The notes beneath the pieces were generated by a model that was not told the origin of the DNA, searched no databases, and saw nothing but the letters and a program-made list of their open reading frames with translations. A DNA stretch of 64,000 nt from Bacillus sp. MUM 116 (GTDB lineage: Bacteria > Bacillota > Bacilli > Bacillales > Cytobacillaceae). Positions 17,231-25,503 of the stretch are shown piece by piece. The stretch spans positions 1 through 64,000 of the forward strand of contig NZ_MLYR01000002.1 in NCBI RefSeq assembly GCF_001866655.1, in the 5' to 3' direction. Position numbers and translations under genes: made by a program. The stretch's first letter is position 1. The number at the start of each line of letters is the position of its first letter.

Positions 17231-18505
17231 ATGAAGTTTAAAATGCAAAACAAACAAAATCAACTAATTGAAAAAATTTCCGTTAAACATCTCGTTGTTG
17301 GTGTGGACATTGCTCAACAATTACACGTTGCTAGAGCTGTTAATTTCCGTGGAATTGTGGTGGGAGATCCACTTACGTTTAAAAATAATGAAGAGGGCTT
17401 TGCCTGTTTACTAACTTGGATTAAAAATCTTCAGAGATTAAATAACTTAGATGAAGCTATAGTTGGGATGGAACCTACTGGACATTATTGGATCAATCTT
17501 TCAAAATGGCTTTTAAAAAAAGATATTGACGTTGTAACAGTAAACCCACATTTAGTTAAAAGGAATAAAGAAAATCGTGATAATACTCAGTCAAAAAGCG
17601 ATAAAAAGGATGCCTTAGTTATAGCTGATATGGTAAAGAACGGTTACTACTCCGAGGTTCGATACTCATCAGAAACATTTGAAAAACTAAGGGTTCTTAT
17701 GTCTAACCGTGATGTAGTTGTTAAACGACTTGTCAGTTCTATTAATCAATTAAACCGTTGGGTAGATATTGTCTTTCCTGAACTCCGACAGGTATTTAAA
17801 GATATTACGGCTAAAGGGGCAATAGCAACTCTTCGTTTATTCCCGTCCCCTATGGACTTAGAAATTATGCAGACCCACGAGGTTATTACTGGTTGGAAAT
17901 CTGTAATGAAGAGGCAGCCTGGATTAAAAAAGGCCCTATTACTCCTCCAGCTAGCTAAGAAATCTATAGGTACAAGACAAGCACTTGATGCTTATAAATT
18001 TCATTTGACACAATTATTGGAGGAATATGATTTAGCAGTATTACAACTCGACAGAGTTGAAGAACAAGTTAAAAGTGCATTGAATGAAATTCCTTTCGCA
18101 AAGAAATTACTTACCATTAAAGGAATTAGCGAAATATCTTTAGCAGGTATATTAGGTGAGGCAGGAGATCTTAGTGGTTTTTCGCATGGTAATTCCCTAC
18201 TTCGCCATGCAGGATTACACCTAGCTGAAGCAAGTTCTGGTAAGTGGAAAGGTCAAATTGTCATTTCTAAACGTGGAAGATCTAGACTACGGCGATTCCT
18301 TTACTTAGCAACAATGAGTCTTGTGATGAACAATCCAGAATTCCAAGCAATACACGCTCACAATGTTAAAGTAAAAAAAATAAAGAAAATGAAATCAATT
18401 ATGAAATTAATTGGTAAGTTAGCTAGGGTTTTTGTAGGCATAGCCCGACGTAACGAGTCTTATTGCCCTGACAAACTCCAAACTTTCTCACCCCTAGCAG
18501 CATAA
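17231..18505 (+). CDS. IS110-family transposase 2
   Basis: A 424-residue DEDD recombinase, similar along its whole length to the one at 15652-16947 but clearly diverged. It shows VVGVDIAQQLHVARAV, IVGMEPTGHYWINL, SDKKDALVIADMV, IKGISEISLAGILGEAGDL and LAEASSGKWKGQIVISKRG. AAGGAGG lies upstream of the AUG. A structured non-coding end follows (18560-18760). The element appears complete, but I could not fix its outer ends. Confidence 0.95.
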   Translation: MKFKMQNKQNQLIEKISVKHLVVGVDIAQQLHVARAVNFRGIVVGDPLTFKNNEEGFACLLTWIKNLQRLNNLDEAIVGMEPTGHYWINLSKWLLKKDIDVVTVNPHLVKRNKENRDNTQSKSDKKDALVIADMVKNGYYSEVRYSSETFEKLRVLMSNRDVVVKRLVSSINQLNRWVDIVFPELRQVFKDITAKGAIATLRLFPSPMDLEIMQTHEVITGWKSVMKRQPGLKKALLLLQLAKKSIGTRQALDAYKFHLTQLLEEYDLAVLQLDRVEEQVKSALNEIPFAKKLLTIKGISEISLAGILGEAGDLSGFSHGNSLLRHAGLHLAEASSGKWKGQIVISKRGRSRLRRFLYLATMSLVMNNPEFQAIHAHNVKVKKIKKMKSIMKLIGKLARVFVGIARRNESYCPDKLQTFSPLAA

Positions 18506-18559
18506 ATTAGTAGAATCGTTGAACTTTATTCAAATGTGACATCGTTATATATAATTGGC

Positions 18560-18760
18560 AATGAGTACAAACCGAATGTTGGCTTATTCGTAGGATTTCA
18601 AATATGTACGGAGTACCAGGTTTATTGAACATAAGGGCACAGACCCATTCCGTTAGCATAACTGGCCTCCACCCCTTGGATAGGCATGACGAAGGAATGA
18701 TAGGGCAATTGACCCGTTGAGACATGGGAGGGAAAGCCTCCAGGGGCGGCGTGGAGCGTG
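18560..18760 (+). ncRNA. Probable bridge RNA downstream of IS110-family transposase 2
   Basis: The hairpin at 18667-18756 has CTCCAC/GTGGAG and CCCC-TTGG/CC-A-GGGG arms around GACGAAGGAAT (18688-18698) and GAGACATGGGAGGG (18719-18732). These motifs are shared with the RNA region of transposase 1, while the arms differ in sequence yet still pair. This is evidence of a conserved RNA rather than coding sequence. Guide loops would be the less conserved internal segments. Confidence 0.6.
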
Positions 18761-18940
18761 TACATCATATGGTAAAATATGGAGTTACATTATACTCCTT
18801 TATTTAACTATGCTTTCACGAAGCCATAATGATCTGAACTCATTTCATATAACCGTTATACCTAAATAAAGGGTAATGAAATCCTGCGAATAAGCGAGTA
18901 TTCGGGAGAAAATCGTATTAAACTGAGGGAGTTCAATAAC

Positions 18941-19020
18941 GGCAATGAAAAAGGACTGCCGAAAACAGCCCATTTGTTATGAAACTATAGCACCCGTTTG
19001 TTTAAGTATAATCCTTCACA
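18941..19020 (+). repeat. Dispersed repeat, lacking the left arm
   Basis: A-rich tract, hairpin GGACTGCC-GAAAA-CAGCCC, right arm GCACCCGTTTGTTTAAGT and end TTCACA are present. The left arm is replaced by other sequence next to IS element 2. Confidence 0.6.
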
Positions 19021-19520
19021 AAGTTGAGATGTAACAAGTAGTTTAAGAGGTTCTTCATTCATACCAATATCTATTTCTTCATTAAGCTTTATCCTTCATG
19101 GGCTTAAAAAAATCGCACAGATGCCAAAAACAGGAAAAATCAGCCTTGCATAACATAGTTAGGAGTTGCGAAAACGCTTAGTGTGAATACGTATGGAGGT
19201 CATCCTGCTCAATATTCCGGAACCACTGGCATACCATTGTTCTATGGACCGCGGGGAAATATTGTTCAAAAGGATGTCAAGAATACTTTGTTTTTATTGA
19301 AGGTGTTAAATATCCAATCATTCCAAATCCTCATCTTCCATATTCCTATGTTATACCTCTTATTTTTAATTATATAAAAAGCCTAAATGAGGCTTACAGT
19401 CTTGTGTAACAGAAAGTTCATTCTACACCACATCTCTTTTATTTACTAGTTGGTGATTTCTTCATTTTTATTAGCCAACACCCCCGCAACAACATCCCTA
19501 TTAAACCAAACCATCTGTCG
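19021..19520. other. No supported gene
   Basis: A 64-codon plus-strand frame at 19183-19377 has no supporting ribosome binding site or family. A minus-strand frame ending VWFNRDVVAGVLANKNEEITN near 19450 looks like the tail of an unidentified gene but has no start. Otherwise nothing is seen. Confidence 0.3.
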
Positions 19521-19525
19521 AATAA

Positions 19526-19557
19526 GAAAAAGCGTCTCCAAATATTATAGAGGCGCT
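19526..19557 (-). terminator. Terminator after the small coat-like gene
   Basis: On the minus strand AGCGCCTC and GAGACGCT pair with one mismatch and are followed by TTTTTC. It lies about 70 bp beyond the stop of the Gly/Tyr-rich open frame. Confidence 0.5.
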
Positions 19558-19623
19558 CCATTTTAAATAATATCCCATTTTTACTCGTACTCTTTAACAT
19601 CAGTATTTTAATTTTAAAAAAAT

Positions 19624-19746
19624 TTATAAATTATAATTTAATGGTATGGGGTATGGGTGCGAGTGTGGATAGCCATATCCGTAGCCTGGAGCACCAAGAC
19701 CTGGATAAAAACCCATACAGCAGCATGATTCATAATTATTCCATAT
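19624..19746 (-). CDS. Possible small Gly/Tyr/Pro-rich coat-like protein, start lost or AUA
   Basis: The frame reads WNNYESCCCMGFYPGLGAP and then GYGYGYPHSHPYPIPLNYNL to the stop. Three adjacent cysteines and a Gly/Tyr/Pro/His-rich tail resemble small spore-coat or sporulation proteins. The codon before W is AUA where AUG is expected; the only in-frame AUG (19716) would remove the Cys cluster. A strong GGAGGGGGG lies 40 nt upstream and would serve a different short frame. The gene is either silenced by a start-codon mutation or starts in an unusual way. Confidence 0.35.
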   Translation of the reverse strand: MWNNYESCCCMGFYPGLGAPGYGYGYPHSHPYPIPLNYNL

Positions 19747-19964
19747 AAGGAAAAGATAAATACAGACCCACTTATTAAGATTTCCCCCCTCCTTAACTGG
19801 TCTTTTTTAGAACCAATCTATACACCGCGAATGGTGGACTTAAGATTATTCTCATTCAGCAATCAATCACAATAAACATAAACTTAAAGGGCATAAAACC
19901 CTAAATATTTCCACATGAGTAAAAGCGAAAAAAATGATTGACATAAGAACCGGAGGAAGGGCTA

Positions 19965-21064
19965 ATGGAACAAATAGTGCCTGAAAAAGCAAAAATATCG
20001 CCTTTTTTAGTTTTTTTTCTGATCCATAAGATGCAAGTTGGCGTAGGGGTTCTTGGCTTCCAGCGTATTATCGCATTAACTGCAGGATACGATGCATGGA
20101 TTGCCGTTATAATTTCCGGTTTAAGCATCCATATCATTCTATGGATGCTGTACAAAATCGCCGAAACAGCAGATGGCGATATAATGACAGCTCATACCGT
20201 CATATTTGGAAATAAAATGGGCAAACTCATATCCCTACCATTTGTTATCTATTATCTTGTTAGCGCTGTCACTGTTCTTAGTAATTTTATAAAGGTCATT
20301 CAAGTGTGGATGTTTCCGGATCTTAGTACGTTTTGGTATTCTCTAGCTTTTTGTTGCTTAACTACTTATATCGTTTTTGGAGGGATTAGAACCATAGCAG
20401 GTGTGGCGTTTTTTGGATTTGTTCTTCCCGCTTATTTAGTTTTCACTTTTCTATTTACGATACCTTATACGGATTTCAGGAACCTCCTTCCAATTTTTGA
20501 CCACTCAATAAAGGATCTGGTTAAAGCATCTTATCAAATGTCCTTTACCTATTCTGGCTATTTGATACTTTTGTTTATTTATCCATTTATCAAAGAACCG
20601 AAAAAATCAAAAAAATGGGCTCATCTGGCTGTTCTTCTTGCTATGATTGCCTATACATTTCTTACAATTTTAACCTTTGCTTATATTCTGAAGGACAGTT
20701 GCAAAAAAACATATGGCCAACCTTAACGATGTGGAAAATAGTAGAGATGCCTTTCGTTGAGAGATTTGAATACATTGGTATTGCCACTTGGACTATTGTC
20801 CTTCTTCCTAATTTTTGTATTTCCTTTTGGTGTACCAGCCGTATTATAAAAAAGGTGGCCAACTTGAAGCAAAAATATGGGGTTCTTTTGATATTTATGC
20901 TTGTATTAATTATCATTTATTTTTTAAAGACAGGGCAACAAATTTATACGTTAACTAACTATATAGGAAAAATAGGATTTATTATAGATTATGGATACAT
21001 TCCTTTACTCTTTTTTCTAATATTGATTGTGAAGAGAGTAAAGAAAAAATATAGAACATCATGA
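19965..21064 (+). pseudogene. Orphan GerAB-type permease gene with a frameshift
   Basis: The first 253 codons encode a GerAB-like protein (FLVFFLIHKMQVGVGVLGFQ at the N terminus), ending near 20690. The rest (FVERFEYIGIATWTIVLLPN onward) continues in the next frame to 21064. Alignment with the intact gerB protein at 8456-9565 shows that one base is missing near 20688, in the segment corresponding to YFSHGQLEHVTWPTL. No gerA or gerC partner is nearby. GGAGGAAGG precedes the start. A sequencing error cannot be excluded. Confidence 0.8.
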
Positions 21065-21235
21065 TACCTATTTTTACATGGGAAAAATAAAAAAACTTCC
21101 ACACCATTTTACGTCACCCTTGAAAAAGGGGTACCCAGCAGTGATTATGATAACTGACACATGTTCAAGTCTTGAAAGCTCGTATGTTCTTGTTTTACCA
21201 GCGGCATCATTGAACAGCTTGTTTCAATTGTTATT

Positions 21236-21337
21236 TAACAAACCTGCCACGTTAGTGGAACAAGAAAAAAAGGGCTGCCGCAGCAATCCCTTGTTCAACT
21301 TAAGCACCCGTTACTTTAAGTACAACATTTCACAATC
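21236..21337 (+). repeat. Dispersed repeat, full form
   Basis: A near-consensus copy: AACCTGCCACGTTAGTGGAA, CAAGAAAAAAA, hairpin GGGCTGCC-GCA-GCAATCCC, right arm GCACCCGTTACTTTAAGT, end TTCACAATC. It follows the broken gerB gene. Confidence 0.8.
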
Positions 21338-21386
21338 TTACTGCTAAAGAAAGCTACCCTTATTTGAAAAATCGCAACTGTTGAAG

Positions 21387-21686
21387 TTACACCAACGTAA
21401 ATGATCCTAATAAAAACATTATTGAAATAACAGTTCCAATAACAAAAAGCATTGTCAAATTAGTTCTTAATACCTTGTTTCCATTGGCTGTTTTGTTAAT
21501 AAAACTTTTTACCAATAACCCAATAACCAAACTTGAAGTAATCATTAAAATAAAAATCATAATAAATTGAGAATTAGGAAAGGTAAATTGCATTGTTGAA
21601 TCCATCAAAGTTGATATAAAAAGATAGTTAAGTAAAGCAAAGATTACTACATATGAAATGACATAAATAAAATTTCTTTTTCTCAA
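21387..21686 (-). CDS. Small three-helix membrane protein
   Basis: About 99 residues with three hydrophobic stretches (residues about 7-27, 37-58 and 75-97). No family recognised. I place the start at a UUG (21686) 8 nt after AGGAGGAG; an AUG inside that gap is out of frame. A long perfect hairpin (21727-21777) lies directly upstream of the gene and could affect its transcription. Confidence 0.55.
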   Translation of the reverse strand: MRKRNFIYVISYVVIFALLNYLFISTLMDSTMQFTFPNSQFIMIFILMITSSLVIGLLVKSFINKTANGNKVLRTNLTMLFVIGTVISIMFLLGSFTLV

Positions 21687-21726
21687 AACATCTCCTCCTA
21701 TTTTTACCAATATTTTACCACAAAAA

Positions 21727-21777
21727 GTCAATTTCTTATTGCACTAACCTGCCCCTTTAGTGCAATAAGAAATTGAC
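21727..21777. repeat. Perfect 20-bp inverted repeat including a repeat left arm
   Basis: GTCAATTTCTTATTGCACTA and its exact complement TAGTGCAATAAGAAATTGAC enclose ACCTGCCCCTT. The loop and right arm are the left end of a dispersed repeat; the left arm is local sequence. It is the longest perfect stem involving this repeat family in the window. Confidence 0.75.
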
Positions 21778-21911
21778 AGCTTGATCTTTAACTCTTGCAC
21801 CCGTTAGTTTAAGTGATAATCTTCACAATCTTTTTTTACCTTAACAAAATCTAATCCCTTAATGTGTAGGGGAATATCAAAAAGACGCCTTCTTACTAAA
21901 GAAAAGCGCCC
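21742..21911 (+). repeat. Compound repeat: dispersed repeat plus 80-bp second module
   Basis: After CTAACCTGCCCCTTTAG and the right arm CACCCGTTAGTTTAAGTG ... TTCACAATC, a second module continues: AATCCCTTAATGTGTAGGGG, AAAAAGACGCC, CTAAAGAAAAGCGCCC. The whole unit recurs at 61908-62086 with few changes and, more diverged, at 23793-23979. Confidence 0.7.
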
Positions 21912-22022
21912 GATTGTTGAACATCGTTTTTGGTTATATTAGATTACCCACATGTCTTTCCAAATGCGCGGCATGCCTACTCCAACTTCAACTGTAAGGA
22001 TACCGGTTGAATGATTTCCACT

Positions 22023-22490
22023 TTATCTTACTTTCTTTGACTCTTCGTGAAGTATAGCTCGACTGCGGGTTACAAAGTCAAAAAGAAATTTAATCTCCTG
22101 ATTATTATATTTTTCGAATAGTTCTCTCATAGATTGGCTAAAAGAAGCGAAGAGAGGGAGAATCTCTTTCTCCACTTTTTGAAGATGTACATTAATGATG
22201 ACCCTTCTGCGGTCGTTCGGATCTTTATCCCTATACACATAACTAGCTTTTTCAAGCCTGTCAATCACGCCAGTAACAGTTCCTGTCGTAAATCCAGTCA
22301 TTTCGGCCAGCTTGCCAGCAGTCATCGGATAGTTCCGTAAGATAATATCCAGACATTTGTGATCTGTCGAATTTAAACCCAGTCTTTCAGCAACGTTTTG
22401 ATGGAACATGATGGTTTCCGTGCTGAAGTTCCTCAATTCTTCATTAAATAATTCTAATAATTGTTCCCTCGAAAAATTTTCTTTTAACAT
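22023..22490 (-). CDS. MarR-family transcriptional regulator
   Basis: About 155 residues from the AUG at 22490, which has GGAGG 7 nt upstream; the longer open frame lacks such a site. The winged helix is clear: TAGKLAEMTGFTTGTVTGVI as recognition region and the DPNDRRRVIINVH wing. The gene is divergent from the DUF6022 gene at 22686. The gap holds TATCTC/GAGATA half-sites, so it probably represses both itself and that gene until a small ligand binds. The ligand is unknown. Confidence 0.85.
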   Translation of the reverse strand: MLKENFSREQLLELFNEELRNFSTETIMFHQNVAERLGLNSTDHKCLDIILRNYPMTAGKLAEMTGFTTGTVTGVIDRLEKASYVYRDKDPNDRRRVIINVHLQKVEKEILPLFASFSQSMRELFEKYNNQEIKFLFDFVTRSRAILHEESKKVR

Positions 22491-22517
22491 TTTGAAAACC
22501 TCCGCATATAAATAATA

Positions 22518-22531
22518 TATCTCACGAGATA
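22518..22531. promoter_or_regulatory. Probable MarR operator
   Basis: TATCTCACGAGATA has TATCTC and GAGATA arms with a 2-bp centre. CGAGATAAGA occurs twice (from about 22525 and 22545). The half-sites resemble those of the MhqR box at 47971-47988. It lies upstream of the MarR start and 155 bp from the divergent gene. Confidence 0.55.
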
Positions 22532-22685
22532 AGACATTTAGTAAACGAGATAAGATTCTTATTAACCATAATATATTCAAAAACTACAGTAATAGTTCAA
22601 ATGTATTGCACATTATTAGCAATCGTTTGACGCAGATGTCTTATATAAGTGGGAGAAAAAAAATAAATTGAGAGGTGTTTTTTCA

Positions 22686-23405
22686 ATGAATTCACTGAAA
22701 GAAGTTCTTTCGCAAAATAAAGGGATTACTATTCATACGCTTGCAAATTTCATGCAGCAATATACTCGGAATAATTGGAAATCCGTATTGCAAGAATATC
22801 AATCAGAGTTTCAGGATGCATTTGATAAGTCAGGGGAATTTGCCTATGGTATCTTCGGACGTAAGTTGTTCGGTCCTTTGATCAAGGAAATTGAGGGTGA
22901 AGGGTTTGTCTTGGAGTCTGATCATTTGGCTTCTTCCGTGGAGTATTGGGGGCCGCCGGAAGAACGGGAACGGTGCATGTGGCATTTTTGTAAACAAGCC
23001 AATGGTACTCCAATCGGGAGCTTGGTCACCCGTGTCTTTCACGATCATACGCAGTTTCGTATACCACGTTCACCTGATATCATAGCACTTGAGAAAACGG
23101 AAAAAAGCGAGATCGTCGAGGCGCTTTCCCGTGCTTCCACCCGCATCACCAAATATAACGAATTCACTGGTACATTTTTAACAGAAAAAATCGACAATGA
23201 CGAACAAAAGGAGCAAGGTTGGGAATACAGTGTTGAGGTCGGATTGGGAGATTATCTTGAAATCGATAACCCCGAAATGAGCGAGGGGATGCTTGACCAT
23301 GCTCTTTCTCTTTGGGGACACAATAACTGGGAACTAACGTCAGTAGTTCCTTATCAGGGACGTCTAGTTGCGTTCTTTAAACGTCCTGTTTTCGGAAGAG
23401 AGTAG
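22686..23405 (+). CDS. DUF6022-like protein
   Basis: About 239 residues from the AUG at 22686, preceded by GAGAGGTG. The sequence has MNSLKEVLSQNKGITIHTLA at the N terminus, a central FHDHTQFRIPRSPDIIALE, and a C-terminal DUF4177-like ending, NNWELTSVVPYQGRLVAFF. I recall this arrangement as DUF6022, found in bacilli; the function is not known. Divergent pairing with a MarR regulator suggests induction by a small molecule. There is no signal peptide or membrane segment. Confidence 0.6.
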   Translation: MNSLKEVLSQNKGITIHTLANFMQQYTRNNWKSVLQEYQSEFQDAFDKSGEFAYGIFGRKLFGPLIKEIEGEGFVLESDHLASSVEYWGPPEERERCMWHFCKQANGTPIGSLVTRVFHDHTQFRIPRSPDIIALEKTEKSEIVEALSRASTRITKYNEFTGTFLTEKIDNDEQKEQGWEYSVEVGLGDYLEIDNPEMSEGMLDHALSLWGHNNWELTSVVPYQGRLVAFFKRPVFGRE

Positions 23406-23740
23406 AAATTAAAAGTAAGCATGTAGTTACCTGCCTTCTAAGATGTAGTACCATGGGAATTAAATGACTCTGTTTGTTACTTTAATCAATAAAAACGACC
23501 GCTCAGCAGATTCTTGCTCGCAGGAAAACTGCGAAAGTCATTTCGGTAAGCAGATTTCAGTTGATTACACGGTTACTGTTTCTACCTAAAATTGTAGCTA
23601 ACCCCCTCGATATCTTCCACTCCTTGACGTATGGGTATCTTAGGGGTTCGCTTATATTTTTTATTGACGTACAATTTACCCCAAAAAGCTTAATCCTTGT
23701 CAATCCTTTTTAAAGTAAAAGTACACAACTTAAATACGTG
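23406..23740. other. No gene recognised
   Basis: The GC content is slightly higher than the surroundings. A minus-strand stretch near 23590-23650 has short open frames with transposase-like flavour, but too short to assign. No hairpin with a T run was found. Confidence 0.3.
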
Positions 23741-23792
23741 ATCTTCAACAATCTGGCCCGATTGTTGAATAAAAGCAAATGACGATTGTTCA

Positions 23793-23979
23793 ACTAAACT
23801 GTCACGTTAGTGGAACAAGAAAAGCTGCCCAATGGCAGCTGGTTCTTAAACATAAGCACCCTATAGTTTAAGTAGAAACCTTCACAATCTCTTACACACT
23901 TTAACATAATCCAATCCCATAAATGTATTTTTCTAGAATCACATTACAAAAAGACGCGTTCTTTTAAAGAAAAGCGCCC
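23793..23979 (+). repeat. Compound repeat, diverged copy
   Basis: CTAAACTGTCACGTTAGTGG, hairpin AAGCTGCC-CAAT-GGCAGCT, right arm GCACCCTATAGTTTAAGT, TTCACAATC, then the second module ending AAGAAAAGCGCCC. The preceding 45 bp (CAATCTGGCCCG ... ATGACGATTGTTCAACTA) recur at 63776-63822. Confidence 0.65.
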
Positions 23980-24085
23980 TATTCCAGAATTACTCAGGTC
24001 GTTGAAACGTGTTCACACCTTATTACATTAGCACTCTTTTAATTGAAAAATTTTATAAAAATATACAAGACCCCCAGACGAGTAA

Positions 24086-24598
24086 TCATGAAGTTTGGGG
24101 CATGAATAGGTAAAGTCCATAATCTTGCATCGCGGAGATGTGTCCCATTTGCCGTAACATGGTAGCTATATTCCCACGATGATAAGATCCGTGAGTGACA
24201 ACATGTAGCACCAATTCAGAAACAGAAGTTTCAAGCAACCCAGCATAGGGGTTATCAACTACAATCACCTTATCAATATCTTCTTGACTGTTTAGAAGTG
24301 CTTTGTAACGTTCAGATAAGTCTAAAAAGATCTTTTTCATTTCCTCAATACTTTTTGTTTCCGCCTGTTCTCTTAACTGATCTTCATGTGCCAATGCTTC
24401 ATTCATGCTTTTACCTGAAATAATGTCAAACCATGTGTAATCTGAGGCATAAATGTGAGACAACACCTTTGATATTGAAGAAAAGCCTGTTTGAATTTCC
24501 TTATGATAAATGTCTTGCGGCAGTTCTTTTAAACGATCAATTATAACTCCATTTGCCCATGCGTGGTAGCCGTACATTTTTAATGCGGGATGCGTCAT
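24086..24598 (-). CDS. DinB-family protein
   Basis: A 170-residue four-helix-bundle protein. The three metal-binding histidines of the family are visible: one in KVLSHIYASDYTWF (about residue 48) and two in HVVTHGSYHRGNIATMLRQ (about 133-137). Family members include damage-inducible DinB and bacillithiol S-transferase-like enzymes, so a thiol-transfer role is possible. An A+G-rich ribosome binding site (AAAGGAGGAAATTT) precedes the AUG. It stands alone between repeats. Confidence 0.85.
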   Translation of the reverse strand: MTHPALKMYGYHAWANGVIIDRLKELPQDIYHKEIQTGFSSISKVLSHIYASDYTWFDIISGKSMNEALAHEDQLREQAETKSIEEMKKIFLDLSERYKALLNSQEDIDKVIVVDNPYAGLLETSVSELVLHVVTHGSYHRGNIATMLRQMGHISAMQDYGLYLFMPQTS

Positions 24599-25012
24599 TT
24601 TAAATTTCCTCCTTTTTTCATTATCTTGTATTTTTTAATTGATACCTAATGATAAATAACTTGCTTACAAATTCTGGAGTAAATATAATTATTCTGTTTT
24701 AATTACAAAAATCCTTTTACAACTTAACTGCAGTTAGCTGATAAGCCCTATTGAATTAAATGGTCCGATTGCTGAACAAAGATTAATCTGGACTCTTCCA
24801 CTAAACTGCCCCTTTAGTTTAAGTGCAAACCTTCACATTCCCTTACTGACTCATGAATAAATATATTTTTTCATCAAATTCTAATGTAATTTTAAATTTA
24901 TAATAATTGACCGATATGGGAACGGATGGTATCGTGAATTTGAAAGAAATTTGTCGAATAATAGTGAATTCCAAAATAGAAATAGATCATAAACAGAGAG
25001 AGGCTTAAAGAA

Positions 25013-25297
25013 ATGAAATCTACTGGTATTGTTCGTAAAGTTGATGAATTAGGACGCATGGTTATTCCAATCGAATTAAGACGTACACTTGATATCGCTG
25101 AAAAAGATGCGCTCGAAATTTATGTTGATGAAGACAAAATTATCTTAAAAAAATATAAACCAAATATGACTTGTGCTATTACCGGTGAAGTTTCTGACGA
25201 TAATTATCAGCTTGCCGGTGGAAAATTAATTCTCAGTCGCGAAGGCGCAGAGCACCTTTTGAAAGAAATTATGGCAAGCTTTGAATTAGCAAAATAA
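25013..25297 (+). CDS. abrB: Transition-state regulator AbrB (copy 2)
   Basis: A 94-residue protein identical to copy 1 except V16M and S53T. Residue 16 lies in the DNA-binding hairpin (GRMVIP in place of GRVVIP); residue 53 precedes the conserved Cys54. Ribosome binding site and terminator are the same. The promoter region differs: TTGACC is followed by GATATGGGAACGGATGG, so spacing to downstream elements changes. Because both copies look intact, mixed tetramers are possible. The high identity implies a recent duplication or gene conversion. Confidence 0.95.
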   Translation: MKSTGIVRKVDELGRMVIPIELRRTLDIAEKDALEIYVDEDKIILKKYKPNMTCAITGEVSDDNYQLAGGKLILSREGAEHLLKEIMASFELAK

Positions 25298-25310
25298 TAT
25301 AGATTAAAAT

Positions 25311-25348
25311 AAAAAGGCTCTAGAATCTTTGATTCGAGAGCTTTTTGT
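25311..25348 (+). terminator. abrB copy 2 terminator
   Basis: Same hairpin and T run as after copy 1 (GCTCTAGAATC/GATTCGAGAGC, TTTTTG). Confidence 0.85.
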
Positions 25349-25376
25349 TTTATAGGACATATATGACCGTTCCTCA

Positions 25377-25475
25377 GCTAACCTGCTCCAGTTAGCACAA
25401 GAAGAAAGCCGCCAAAAAAGGCAGCTGGATCTTAACCTCTTGCACCCGTTAGCTTAAGTACATTGTTTCACAATC
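25377..25475 (+). repeat. Dispersed repeat, full form
   Basis: AACCTGCTCCAGTTAGCACA, AGAAGAAA, hairpin AGCCGCC-AAAAA-AGGCAGCT, right arm GCACCCGTTAGCTTAAGT, TTTCACAATC. It forms the right breakpoint of the abrB duplication; its inner part differs from the copy at 7762-7860. Confidence 0.75.
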
Positions 25476-25503
25476 TTTGTCACGATAAAAGGCGATAGTT
25501 GTA

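Larger units (their letters stand above)
24801..25383 (+). repeat. Segmental duplication carrying abrB copy 2
   Basis: This segment matches about 7203-7770: short dispersed repeat at the left edge (24801-24840), promoter region, abrB, terminator and the start of another dispersed repeat at the right edge. Differences are few: four base changes in abrB and a replaced dozen bases just after TTGAC in the promoter region. Flanking sequences outside the repeats are unrelated. Confidence 0.85.

Noticed and set aside
15230-18940. CTCCCTCA inverted pair as terminal repeats of a composite of both IS110-family elements
   Set aside because: AACTCCCTCA occurs at both outer sides in inverted order, but the match is only about 10 bp and IS110-family elements do not use conventional terminal repeats.
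19183-19377. 64-codon frame with NTYGGHPAQYSG
   Set aside because: The GGHP wording faintly recalls class III aminotransferases, but there is no ribosome binding site, no further similarity and the end is low-complexity hydrophobic sequence.
21078-21347. 89-codon plus-strand frame after the broken gerB gene
   Set aside because: Its second half is translated from a dispersed repeat copy, and it has no start signal.
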